DNA of 56,600 bases. Origin: Glandiceps talaboti (Eukaryota; Hemichordata; Enteropneusta; Spengelidae). Location: assembly GCF_964340395.1 (NCBI RefSeq), contig NC_135553.1, positions 19,977,849 through 20,034,448 of the forward strand. The letters are read 5' to 3'. The notes beneath the pieces are model-generated. The model had not been told where the DNA came from and made no database searches. It saw only the letters and a program-made list of their open reading frames with translations. This document shows positions 1 to 9,134 of this stretch, in pieces; positions within the stretch are counted from its first letter, which is position 1, and the number at the start of each line of letters is the position of its first letter. The translations under genes were made by a program, and so were the position numbers.

Positions 1-3000
1 GACACTAATGATGAAGATGATAACAGTAATTTGGAAGAACAAAAACAAACATCTTTGCACACACCCAAAGTGAAAGTAAAGACACCATCTCTGGTGGGTG
101 GTAAGGATTTTATTGTTGATGGAGAGGAGCTGTCCCATGCAAAGCGCAGACTTCCAATGTCAACAATAGAGGAAGCTTCCACATCCCAATCCTATATGAT
201 TGTTGCACCAGGCTCAGTTAAAGATCATTTGAAGACAGCTGAAGATATGAAAAAACCGATTGTTTTGCCATCAGATAGTGAGGACAATGAATCTGAATCT
301 GAATCTGAATTGGCCAAAGAAACCAAAAACGAGATGCCTCAGGTAGACTCGTCCCTTAAGAGCGAAGTAGATAGACTGAACAAAGCTTTACATGAAATGA
401 AGCAAGAGAACGAATACAAAGACAAGAGGAAAGCACAAGCGGAATTTGCTCTCTTCAAAGTGCAAGGTAGTGAAGAAACTCTCAAATACACACTTGAAGA
501 AATGAGTCAAGAGCTGGACGAGAAGACAAAAGAATTAAACAGCTTCAAACAAAAATGTTTGCAAACACAATCACTTTTAGAAGAAACGGTAAAGGAAAAC
601 AGCAGTAAATTAGAAGAAACTAAGGGCTCTTCTGATGAAGCAAGTGTGCAGTTGAAAAGCCTAATGCGAAAATATCAGCAGGTCGAATTAGAAATGAATG
701 AAGCTAAGCGGGAAAACCTTCATCTGAGACAAGAACAAGTGAACGAAAAACTGCTTGAGTCCGAAATAAAGAGACTCAAGGAGGAAAATCAAACCATGCA
801 AAAACAGTTGATAACTGTCGACAAAGAAAGAATGGCAATACAGCAGAAATCAGAGGAGACGGAAAATGTAAACATTGAAGCTAAGCGGGAAAACCTTCAT
901 CTGAGACAAGAACAAGTGAACGAAAAACTGCTTGAGTCTGAAATAAAGAGACTCAAGGAGGAAAATCAAACCATGCAAAAACAGTTGATAACTGTCGAAA
1001 AAGAAAGAATGGCAATACAGCAGAAATCAGAGGAGAAGGAAAGGGCAAACATTGAAGCTAAGCGGGAAAACATTAATCTGAGACAAGAACAAGTGAACGA
1101 AAAACGCCTTGAGTCTGAAATAAAGACACTCAAGGAGGAAAATCAAACCATCCAAAAACAGTTGATGACTGTCGACAAAGAAAGACTGGCAATACAGCAG
1201 AAATCAAAGGAGACGGAAAAGGCAAACGTTGACTTGTTAAATCAAAACAATATACTGCAGCAACACATAGAACAGGTCGACATGAAAAATAGGGATATGA
1301 AACTGAGGATGGAGGAGACGGACACGACTTTGATGACAGAATTGGGAAAAAGCAAAGCGGTCATCGAAGATTTCGCTAAGCAAAACAGTGATTATCTGCA
1401 ACAGATAAAAGCACTTAAGAAGAGCAAGGAGCAGTTACATTTGCAAATAATGGAAAACGAAGGGGAAAGTGAATCTATGTCGGTAGAGAATGATTTGTAC
1501 AGAGCTCAGACCAATCAGAAAGTCAGACAGTTGCAAAACACAAACGAGGGTCTTGTACAGGAAATCAGAGCGCTGCAGGCACAACTTGAAACTGCCGTGT
1601 CATCGAAAGATGCAGATGCAAGGCATGTGGAGAGTAAATGGAACCAATTTTTGGTAGAGAAGAACAGTGAAATCGATTTACTGAAGAACCAGTTGCAGGT
1701 ATCAACAGAAAGAAGTGAGAAAGAGATGAAAGTGATTGCTCATCAAATTAAAGACAAATTGTCGTCAGAGAAAATCAAAATAGCTGAAGAGCTAGGACAC
1801 ACACAACTTCAGGCAGATGAACTAAATTGTCTTGTACACAAGAACCGTCAAGAATTTGAGGACAAAATCAAAGCAATGCGACTCGAACACGAGTCATTTT
1901 TGATCGAGAAAACCAAGAGTGACCGGGAAAATGAATGTTTGAGGACTCAAATTGAAAAGAAACTGGTAGCAACAAACGAACTGAATACCCAAAAATTACA
2001 ACTTTTGGGAAAGATTGAGGATTCAAATCTTATGTTGGCACAACTGCAATGTCAAAACAATGACAAAGACGACAGGTTACGGCATTTGGAAAATCAAAAT
2101 AGGATGTTGGAAACAAGAGTGAAAGAATTGAAAGACAAGACTATCAATAAAGATTTTGAAAAGACTAAGCTCTTGGTAGACAATGATGACCTCGGGCAAC
2201 AGATGAATGAATTGAAACGTGGTAACGAGAACAAAGAGAAAAGAGTGGCAAATTTACAATCCGAAAAGCAATTGTTGGAAAGCAAAGTGAATGAAATGCA
2301 AGAGAAAGTCAGAAAGACAGAAGCCGATAAGGACAGGCTTTCTGAAGAGTGCTATGGATACCGAAGACTTATGGAAAATTTGAAACACAGGTGCGAGAAA
2401 TTCGAGAGTGACAATGAAAGGTTGAAACCTTTTGAACATAAAAAGTTGCTTTTGGAAGACGAAGTGACCACACTAAAATTAAAGGTGAGAAAGACAGACT
2501 TGGAAAACATGGAACTCTCTGAATATGTTAGAAGTGTTGACAAGCAGATGAAGAACTTAGAAGGAGATAAAGATCATTTGAAGAGAACAATGGGAGGTGA
2601 GATAGAACGGTTAGAAATGAGGTTGAGAGATTCAAAAGAACGCCATGATCATGGCATGGATGAACTTGAAAGAGCCAAATTCGAGACAAATGAAACAAAA
2701 TATGAGTTGAACAACTGTAAGAGGCGCTTACAGTTTCTCGAAGAACTGATCGAGAATTTGCGAGAGGAAAGACTATCTCTTTTCTCAGGGGAAACAAGCG
2801 GCAACGTAGTGAAACAAAGATTGTTGACATTGGAAAATGTTTTGCAAGAAACCAATGAAAAACATGCCCAGGAAATTGACAGTTATGCCAGAGAAGTTGG
2901 AATGTTAAAAACAGACAAAGAAAACATTATCAGAAATATAGAAAGCATGCACGATCAATTGAATGAGAGGGAAAGACAGCTTCACGGTGAAATTAACGAT

Positions 3001-3903
3001 TTAGTTGAGCGAATTAAAAGAGACAGAGAAACGATAAATCATCTTGAGCATGAAAATAGTACACTGAGAAAACAACAAAAAGTACAAGAGATAGAACAGA
3101 GTGGCAATGAAAAGGATGCATTACAAAGAATTCGAAGTGTAGGAACAGGTGAAGCAAGAACTCGTGGTCTTGAGAAAGAAAACAAATCACCGAGAGCAGG
3201 ACATGAAGAAGAGATCGGTAAGGGGAAAGAATGTTGCAGTTGTACACAATTGACCATACAAATGGGCAGGCTAGAAGATAAAATACAACGTTTACAACAG
3301 CAAAACCTTACACTGTCAAAGTCATCCTCCAAAAATTGGGAAGTCATAAGCAGAAAAGAGAGTACCTCATACAGTTACAACCCGTGTTTCATACCAATCG
3401 TGACATCGGTGAGAGGATTGCCAAGATTTTATTCTGACGACATGTGTATAAATGTTTTGAATAGTTCTTTGAACCCACATGTGACCTTTGATACACTAAT
3501 ACAACAGGCCCGATTATTTATGGCGTACAGCAACTTAAACCTTGAAGGCCAACAAGAAGAGTACAAACGCATGGGTGCAAGTTGTGCAATGAGAAATTCC
3601 AAAGTGGCTACTTTCTACCCAGTGGTCATTCCACACAAACCAAACGAATCTACAGTTACCATGTTCCGTCTCATTCTGTTACTGGGAAAGACACCGAATG
3701 TGCGCTTTGTGGACAGACACGACGCCATGATACCACTATGTTTTTTTGCAACAGAGGAAAGAGAGTTTGAGTTTAAATCCACGTCAGCAAAACATGTGCT
3801 TGTCACCCGGAGCAAACGAAACATGACGACACTCTTCCCATACGTGAGAATGCTTTTGCAACACAACAGAGAAAACAACACAAGTCAAATAACTGTAAAA
3901 TGA
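1..3903 (+). CDS. Giant coiled-coil protein, 5' end outside window
   Basis: The frame is open from the first base, so this is the C-terminal ~1,300 residues of a longer protein; no start can be chosen. After an acidic Ser/Glu segment (about residues 85-105) nearly everything to ~residue 1100 is heptad-rich Glu/Lys/Gln/Leu sequence typical of a long parallel coiled coil. It includes three tandem 59-residue repeats (bases 700-1230). The last ~180 residues are different: a compact, probably globular domain with mixed hydrophobic and aromatic residues, starting near a Cys-Ser-Cys cluster at base 3235. An AATAAA lies at about 3937. No family was recognised for the C-terminal domain. In a herpes-like virus a very long coiled-coil protein could be a tegument or inner structural protein, but that is inference only. 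The frame has no stops, so the gene looks intact. Confidence 0.85.
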   Translation, partial: DTNDEDDNSNLEEQKQTSLHTPKVKVKTPSLVGGKDFIVDGEELSHAKRRLPMSTIEEASTSQSYMIVAPGSVKDHLKTAEDMKKPIVLPSDSEDNESESESELAKETKNEMPQVDSSLKSEVDRLNKALHEMKQENEYKDKRKAQAEFALFKVQGSEETLKYTLEEMSQELDEKTKELNSFKQKCLQTQSLLEETVKENSSKLEETKGSSDEASVQLKSLMRKYQQVELEMNEAKRENLHLRQEQVNEKLLESEIKRLKEENQTMQKQLITVDKERMAIQQKSEETENVNIEAKRENLHLRQEQVNEKLLESEIKRLKEENQTMQKQLITVEKERMAIQQKSEEKERANIEAKRENINLRQEQVNEKRLESEIKTLKEENQTIQKQLMTVDKERLAIQQKSKETEKANVDLLNQNNILQQHIEQVDMKNRDMKLRMEETDTTLMTELGKSKAVIEDFAKQNSDYLQQIKALKKSKEQLHLQIMENEGESESMSVENDLYRAQTNQKVRQLQNTNEGLVQEIRALQAQLETAVSSKDADARHVESKWNQFLVEKNSEIDLLKNQLQVSTERSEKEMKVIAHQIKDKLSSEKIKIAEELGHTQLQADELNCLVHKNRQEFEDKIKAMRLEHESFLIEKTKSDRENECLRTQIEKKLVATNELNTQKLQLLGKIEDSNLMLAQLQCQNNDKDDRLRHLENQNRMLETRVKELKDKTINKDFEKTKLLVDNDDLGQQMNELKRGNENKEKRVANLQSEKQLLESKVNEMQEKVRKTEADKDRLSEECYGYRRLMENLKHRCEKFESDNERLKPFEHKKLLLEDEVTTLKLKVRKTDLENMELSEYVRSVDKQMKNLEGDKDHLKRTMGGEIERLEMRLRDSKERHDHGMDELERAKFETNETKYELNNCKRRLQFLEELIENLREERLSLFSGETSGNVVKQRLLTLENVLQETNEKHAQEIDSYAREVGMLKTDKENIIRNIESMHDQLNERERQLHGEINDLVERIKRDRETINHLEHENSTLRKQQKVQEIEQSGNEKDALQRIRSVGTGEARTRGLEKENKSPRAGHEEEIGKGKECCSCTQLTIQMGRLEDKIQRLQQQNLTLSKSSSKNWEVISRKESTSYSYNPCFIPIVTSVRGLPRFYSDDMCINVLNSSLNPHVTFDTLIQQARLFMAYSNLNLEGQQEEYKRMGASCAMRNSKVATFYPVVIPHKPNESTVTMFRLILLLGKTPNVRFVDRHDAMIPLCFFATEEREFEFKSTSAKHVLVTRSKRNMTTLFPYVRMLLQHNRENNTSQITVK
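700..1230 (+). repeat. Three tandem 177-bp in-frame repeats
   Basis: Copies begin at 700, 877 and 1054, each 177 bp (59 codons). Copies 1 and 2 are almost identical at DNA level; copy 3 differs at more positions. The unit length is a multiple of three and keeps the coiled-coil heptads, so each duplication lengthened the rod without breaking the frame. The near identity of copies 1 and 2 suggests a recent duplication or gene conversion. Confidence 0.9.
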
Positions 3904-3948
3904 TAACTTGATCAGTCATCAAGGAGTCAAGATACAAATAAAGTATAG

Positions 3949-3956
3949 TATAAACG
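3949..3956 (+). promoter_or_regulatory. TATAAACG box upstream of the cystine-knot gene
   Basis: TATAAACG lies about 26-33 bases before the ATG at 3982. Similar T/A-rich boxes ending in ACG lie 20-50 bases before many other genes here and look like a shared promoter element. Confidence 0.45.
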
Positions 3957-3981
3957 TACACCGTCTAAGTCAGTAAAAAGA

Positions 3982-4377
3982 ATGATGGCACATGTGTTGC
4001 ATTTCCTCGTACTGCTTACGCCAATGGCACTGGCACTGCCAAACACTGATGGATGTGATATACCTACCATGGCCAAAATAGACAATCCCAGAATTCCATG
4101 TCAGGAACTCATTACAAAAAGTTACATTGCCAGTGACGGATGTGCTTCGAAAGATGTTGTCACTCAAAAAACATGTGTTGGACGATGTTCTCGCGAAGAC
4201 AACGAAGACATGCGATGTGTGGGAGATGGGTTTACTCGCAAGATGGTGGCATTGCACTGTCCAGATGGCAGTATTAGAGAGATCATGATGCAACTAACCA
4301 CGTCATGTAGATGCAAGGCATGCACACAGAGGATTAACTTAATTGATACAACAGGACAGATCGATAGGACTGTTTAG
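3982..4377 (+). CDS. Secreted cystine-knot (CTCK, bursicon/DAN-like) protein
   Basis: A 131-residue protein with a hydrophobic signal peptide (about 1-19) and ten cysteines in the mature part. The core shows C-x-G-x-C at 65-69, a single Cys at 79, a Cys before Pro-Asp-Gly at 93, and C-R-C followed by x-x-C at 109-114. This is the layout of C-terminal cystine-knot domains found in bursicon, DAN/gremlin-type BMP antagonists and glycoprotein hormone subunits. The arrangement around the last three Cys most resembles bursicon-like factors. There is no membrane anchor, so it should be secreted. Inference: a captured signalling factor or antagonist used by the virus on host tissue. The exact subfamily cannot be fixed by eye. 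Confidence 0.72.
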   Translation: MMAHVLHFLVLLTPMALALPNTDGCDIPTMAKIDNPRIPCQELITKSYIASDGCASKDVVTQKTCVGRCSREDNEDMRCVGDGFTRKMVALHCPDGSIREIMMQLTTSCRCKACTQRINLIDTTGQIDRTV

Positions 4378-4503
4378 TAGAATTCTACTTCAATGTATAA
4401 AGCAAGCAAATAAATAAATGACACTACACTTGTAATGAATGTGGTTTTCTTTTAAGAATATGTTTATTAATGTTGTTAACATCGTGGTTCACAAACACAC
4501 AAT

Positions 4504-5250
4504 ATGATAAGTGTTCAAAAAAAAATTCCTTGTGTTTTCGTAACAAAGAGAGGGGCTATAGCTACACCTGAACTGAATACTAATGAACCACTCATAAATC
4601 CGAGTGAAAAGATAGACGGCAGTTGTTGTTTTGTGCATGAATTCGAAAACGAACCATGGTTATGGGCTCGGCACATCAAGAGAAAAGAGAGGGAACCTGA
4701 CGACTGGATGAGTGCACAAACACATAAACGTATTGGGTGGGTTCCTGTTTCTGAAGAAGCAAACTACCAGTGGCATTATAGTAGTGTTGACAAAGACTCG
4801 GGTTGTGGTTTGGTCTTGCAACCATTGAACGACAGTATGTGTGAACTCACGACAGTACCCCTGGAAAAGTTACTGGGTCAGACAGTTGAGCTTGTGGGAA
4901 CAAAGGTAAATGCCAATCCGTATCGACTGGGCAATGAAAAAAAACCTTTCCACTTCTTGGTTCCCCATGGTATATTTATATTAGACAAAATGCCAAAAGA
5001 ATGTACATTGAGTGAAATGAAAGCATGGATGAATACACAAGATATGGAAGGAGTTGTGTGGGATGGAAAATACAAGCTTCATCGCCATCATTTGGAAATG
5101 CAGTGGCCATTGAAAAAGAGTGGTGACACACGACTGACAAAATGGCCAGTACGAGTGCATCATGTTACTTTTGGGCCACTACAAAAGTTAAATGGTCAAT
5201 GTTTTAACAGTTTGAAAGAAGTCGACGAGTGGTATTGTACCCAGAGCTAA
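4504..5250 (+). CDS. RNA ligase of the DUF5565-like nucleotidyltransferase family
   Basis: 248 residues. Motif I is E-K-I-D-G at 35-39, with K36 the expected AMP-accepting lysine. A Glu in a V-E-L-V-G context at 129 followed by N-A-N-P-Y resembles motif III. E-G-V-V-W at 182-186 fits motif IV, and the basic stretch ending W-P-L-K (201-204) may serve as motif V. The order and spacing match the compact ATP-grasp-unrelated ligases common in phages and large DNA viruses (DUF5565/Rnl2-like). Such enzymes join RNA ends through a ligase-AMP intermediate. It is convergent with the DNA polymerase gene, only 22 bases apart. The substrate (tRNA repair or other nicked RNA) cannot be read from sequence. 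Confidence 0.78.
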   Translation: MISVQKKIPCVFVTKRGAIATPELNTNEPLINPSEKIDGSCCFVHEFENEPWLWARHIKRKEREPDDWMSAQTHKRIGWVPVSEEANYQWHYSSVDKDSGCGLVLQPLNDSMCELTTVPLEKLLGQTVELVGTKVNANPYRLGNEKKPFHFLVPHGIFILDKMPKECTLSEMKAWMNTQDMEGVVWDGKYKLHRHHLEMQWPLKKSGDTRLTKWPVRVHHVTFGPLQKLNGQCFNSLKEVDEWYCTQS

Positions 5251-5272
5251 ATGTTTTGCATTTTTTTTTCCA

Positions 5273-8200
5273 TCAAAAAATATGTGTGACTCTTTTCTCA
5301 AACATGTGAAATAAACGCTGTGCAATATCATTTCCTTGCTTCTGTGTGTGTAATTCTTTCAGTCTGTTCACCATTGTTGCAAACACATACACTCCCTTGC
5401 AGTGTACATCTGGGCAGTTAACGAGGTAGTAGGTTCTTCTGTCAGACATCGTCACATTGTATAACACGATCCTGTTCTCTGCTCGTACGATTTTATCAAC
5501 ACCGTATACATCGTGAAAGTTATACTGTCTATTGTTCCTGTCAATGGTAAGGACTCGACAATGCGAGCATTGGCTGAACTTTGCTAGTTTTGCTTCGAGA
5601 GACTCTAATGAGTCATCACCCTCAACGTCTTTGGCCCCTTGGCTTGTCATCTGTGTGGAGATTTGGAGAACAGCATTGAAATTGCGATGTAGATTTGTCA
5701 TTGCTTTTACAGCAAGTTGTATGGTGGAGGTTGAAGCAATACACAACACACCATAGAGGGTTTTGACAGTTGGCTGAAGCAGTTGTGCAATACCACCATG
5801 TGATTTGTTCTCTTCAACGAATGTCGTTTTCATGAGGCTGGCCAATTTCTGCACGTCCAAGGTATTGCCCGTGCAAAGTGCATAAAGAGGGTGCATGGGA
5901 CCTTCTTTCAGTGTGTCCACGTAATACATGGAAGCAGGAACCTTGCCACAGATGTGACGATATTGTTCCTCGATCTTTTGTCTTGTACACTGGTCTGCAT
6001 TTGGCAGAAGTTGTTTTAAAAACAATGTCATGTCTTGTCTGCCCGATACAATGCTGTTGAGGTTGTGAAGAATAAACGTTCCCATCTCATGTCGAATGCA
6101 CTTAATTTTCTCTTTGTCAAGTATTTGTATCTGACTAACACTGTCAATTGTTCTTTTGCACAGCACTTGATTGTTCATTCCCACCAAAACAAAGGTCTTT
6201 ATACTTCCATTATCTTTGCATTCGACATGACCTAGATCAACCCATGTTCCTTTCTGCATATCATCCAAAGTGTACACTTGCCATTGCGATGATTCAGACA
6301 AAGTTTCTGGATGCTTAACAGAAACAAACTGTGTCACTGTGAATTTGACAAGTACGTGGCCTTGGAAAAGCAAGGCAAACAACTGGTCTTCCATTACTTT
6401 AATCAGAGGTGGTGCGTTTTTACTTTTTGATCGAAACCCTTTCACTATGACTTTGTGTCCACCCATTGCCCCTTCGTTTCTAATGCACATGGCATAGCGC
6501 TGCTTCATACCCGTACAAACGGTTATCTTAGCTCGCCCCTGTGACTCAAATAGAATATGTTTGTCAGTGGCATTACTCAATTTCAGTTGTTCTGTTAGTG
6601 CATGCTTGTAGTGGTCACCTAGTGCCGTGATGAGGCAATTCCATTCTTTTGGTGTAAGCTCGTGATCTGGAGTGAGTTGGGTCATGAGTGAATCGGTCAG
6701 ACCACACAGAACTTTAGGGTTAGTTTTTGAACTGAGCAAGGGATGTTGGAATTGCAAAGCAGCATGTTGTACCGTTGTCAACATATGTCGTCCCACAGCA
6801 GTTATAGCAAGGGCAATGTGTTCGCGTGAAAACAACCCAGAAAGAAAATTCATGCCATAGGCTCCATTGACAAGTAACTTACGTGCCTTCTGTTGACAGT
6901 CGTACCAGGGATTCGAACAACTCAATTTCTGATATTCGTTACGCTGGTGCATCAGCTCTGCCAATACCTCTGGTAGCAGGCCCTGTCTCACAGACGAAAG
7001 AACAAAACAACTACCATCTGCAACAACTTGATGCAGTGGCTGACATGTCTCGTTTTTTTCCAGTATGAAAGTTGTCACATCGATGTTGAAGGTAAGAATG
7101 ATTGTGCCATACATGCTCTTGAAATCTCTAATTTCAACATCGCCCAAGTGTAAACCTTGTAAAGGTCGAAGGAAAAGACCTCCTCTTGGACTCACGTCAT
7201 CATTATCGCAATCGTCATGGACAGTGGCTTTGCGTTTGACCCCACGTTCACTCTGAGGAAGCGAGAATACGAAATCCCTTTCCTTGGCCTTTCGACACAT
7301 AACCGAATGGAAGAAATGACTGTGTATTACGAGAGACACATCTGCATCTGTGAAGCTAACGAAAACATTGGCAGCTTCACAAACGGCTAGATAAGCATGA
7401 AGCATGTTTTTCGTAAAAACATGTTCACAAAGACTCTCCATGGATTCTGTTCCTTCCTTTCTCACATCGATAATCCCAATGCCAACCCCTTCACGTTGGA
7501 TTCCTTTCCATGATCTGTGTCGTTTGTCACGCACCAACAACAGTTCAGACAACTTGTGACAGGACAAAATGTTTTTCAGGAGAGAATGTCCACACAAAAA
7601 ATCATACTTGCATTCACACACAAACCTTTGTACTTTGTCCATTTCATTTGTCAAGGAATAACGACACGTTCTAAGTTCTTGAAATTCATCTTTTGACGAC
7701 TGTTGAATACAAGATATGATGATGTCATGAGTGTCCACATCGACGCATAGCACATTTAAAGGTGGTGGAGGCAATTGTGGTGGTATTGCTAATTCAACAA
7801 AGTCACGACCCTTGACAGTGGCATGACAATGGGGTCGCCCACATAAAGACTGACAATGACAGAAGCCATTCCAACCACGAAAGGCAAGGGTGTGCCAACC
7901 TGCACCACATAGTTTCAAGTTGCTAGCCACGTCCAAATTGCCATAATGTGGACTATCGTCAGCAGCAATCAAGAGTCGGTCAGCATGAATACACTGTCTC
8001 AATATCTCTTTTGTCTGAACAACAACTTTTCGACAGCTTGTTTCAATGAAAAAGAAATGCTGTTTGTTGGGAGAGAAGTAGTCTCCAAGGGTTTTAGAGG
8101 TCGAACCAAACTTATAGAGAGAGGAATGCACTTGTAGACCATTTGTTATTACTGCCACAACGTCTTCTATGTCCAGTGATATACCAAGTTTTGGTTTGAA

Positions 8201-8347
8201 ATACAGGCGATAGAAAGGGTCACAAATGTCAATGATCACATCTTCCCCTGTTTTTGTCTTTGCAAACAAAGTACAGAGGTCTGGAGACTGGGTGCGTTCC
8301 TTCACTTCTAGCTTCAACAAATACACTGATTCTCTGTAGATGGTCAT
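5273..8347 (-). CDS. Family B DNA polymerase
   Basis: The reading frame runs up to 8527, but I place the start at the ATG at 8347 (1,024 residues). A strong TATA (8381-8393) lies about 35-45 bases upstream of it, and the longer start would overlap the stop of the neighbouring gene. Motifs, numbered from 8347: possible Exo I at about 202-204 in a V-D-V-D context; motif A D-F-K-S-M-Y-G at 408; a G-L-L-P-E helix region at about 456; motif B K490 with N-G-A-Y-G at 494-498; motif C G-L-T-D-S with the Asp at 552; then a basic K-x-R-Y element near 614. It is clearly a replicative family B enzyme of the herpes/delta type. Two oddities: motif C has Leu where the first Asp of D-T-D is expected, and Exo I reads D-x-D rather than D-x-E. 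Both candidate polymerase Asp residues (motif A and second of motif C) are kept. Confidence 0.93.
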   Translation of the reverse strand: MTIYRESVYLLKLEVKERTQSPDLCTLFAKTKTGEDVIIDICDPFYRLYFKPKLGISLDIEDVVAVITNGLQVHSSLYKFGSTSKTLGDYFSPNKQHFFFIETSCRKVVVQTKEILRQCIHADRLLIAADDSPHYGNLDVASNLKLCGAGWHTLAFRGWNGFCHCQSLCGRPHCHATVKGRDFVELAIPPQLPPPPLNVLCVDVDTHDIIISCIQQSSKDEFQELRTCRYSLTNEMDKVQRFVCECKYDFLCGHSLLKNILSCHKLSELLLVRDKRHRSWKGIQREGVGIGIIDVRKEGTESMESLCEHVFTKNMLHAYLAVCEAANVFVSFTDADVSLVIHSHFFHSVMCRKAKERDFVFSLPQSERGVKRKATVHDDCDNDDVSPRGGLFLRPLQGLHLGDVEIRDFKSMYGTIILTFNIDVTTFILEKNETCQPLHQVVADGSCFVLSSVRQGLLPEVLAELMHQRNEYQKLSCSNPWYDCQQKARKLLVNGAYGMNFLSGLFSREHIALAITAVGRHMLTTVQHAALQFQHPLLSSKTNPKVLCGLTDSLMTQLTPDHELTPKEWNCLITALGDHYKHALTEQLKLSNATDKHILFESQGRAKITVCTGMKQRYAMCIRNEGAMGGHKVIVKGFRSKSKNAPPLIKVMEDQLFALLFQGHVLVKFTVTQFVSVKHPETLSESSQWQVYTLDDMQKGTWVDLGHVECKDNGSIKTFVLVGMNNQVLCKRTIDSVSQIQILDKEKIKCIRHEMGTFILHNLNSIVSGRQDMTLFLKQLLPNADQCTRQKIEEQYRHICGKVPASMYYVDTLKEGPMHPLYALCTGNTLDVQKLASLMKTTFVEENKSHGGIAQLLQPTVKTLYGVLCIASTSTIQLAVKAMTNLHRNFNAVLQISTQMTSQGAKDVEGDDSLESLEAKLAKFSQCSHCRVLTIDRNNRQYNFHDVYGVDKIVRAENRIVLYNVTMSDRRTYYLVNCPDVHCKGVYVFATMVNRLKELHTQKQGNDIAQRLFHMFEKRVTHIF

Positions 8348-8380
8348 TGTGAGACTGAATAAATCTTTCACAGACCTTTC

Positions 8381-8393
8381 ATATATATAATAT
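8381..8393 (-). promoter_or_regulatory. TATA box of the DNA polymerase gene
   Basis: On the minus strand the bases read as an uninterrupted TATATATA-type box, about 35-45 bases before the ATG at 8347 and inside the longer open frame. This supports the downstream start. Confidence 0.6.
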
Positions 8394-8519
8394 GGTATGG
8401 CCCCTAGAACATGATAAGAAAAAACTACCTCGAACGTGACAACACTTACGACAAAATGCAATAACAATAAAAAATGTTTGTTTTTTTTCGAACAAGAGTT
8501 CACTTTATTTAAAATAACA

Positions 8520-9040
8520 CTACACATATGACTGCTTTGCTTCTTTCTTTCGTGCTCTGACTTGCCTTGTGTTTGCTTTCTTCATTGACATCTTATGCAT
8601 CAAAGTAGCATAAAATATTACTCTTTGATTAGACTCTTTTATGGCTCTGCTCAAACTCTGCTCGAGGTTTTCTATTACGTGATCATATCCAAGTACTTCT
8701 AGCACCAAGTCAATGCATTTGTCCAAGTCTTTCTTCTCTTTGCTATGGTGTACCCGTCTCCTTTTGTACTCTGCAAGTTGGTTTCGATAAAAAATGTATG
8801 TGTCTCGCATCTCTGTGCAAAACCCAAGATTATGGTGTGTGGAAGGTTGACATGGTATTGGTGGCTCGTTCACTATTACCTGTGGGATTGGAGACAAAAC
8901 AGAAAAGAAATCCTAAATATCTAAATCTATCAAAACAAATTAGTGTGAAGTGGTATGTGATAATCACACAACAAACTTACTGATATACCATCATTTTCAC
9001 TAAGTTCATCTACAACTGATGGTTCAGAATAAGAAGCCAT
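8520..9040 (-). CDS. Small spliced gene, 139 residues, unknown function
   Basis: Two exons on the minus strand: 9040-8981 (20 codons starting at the ATG in a good GCC-ATG-G context) and 8879-8520. The intron 8980-8880 (101 bases) begins GTAAGT and ends with a pyrimidine-rich CCCACAG. The exons join in phase 0 and keep the frame. The protein has an acidic N-terminus (about 1-20), a Pro-rich segment, a Lys/Arg/Glu-rich helical middle, and a strongly basic C-terminus rich in Lys and Arg that may be a nuclear-localisation or nucleic-acid-binding tail. An AATAAA follows the stop at about 8500-8506. No family recognised. The intron shows the gene is made for nuclear spliceosomal expression. Confidence 0.75.
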
Positions 9041-9134
9041 GGCAAGTTGTTTCTTCCAAAACACACTGAGTAACTGATCGATAGCAGATGATAACACAAC
9101 ATAAATACCTTAGTTATTTCACGTGAAAAAAGTC

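Noticed and set aside
8348-8527. 60-residue N-terminal extension of the DNA polymerase
   Set aside because: It spans the TATA box and overlaps the stop of the upstream gene; no polymerase motif lies in it.
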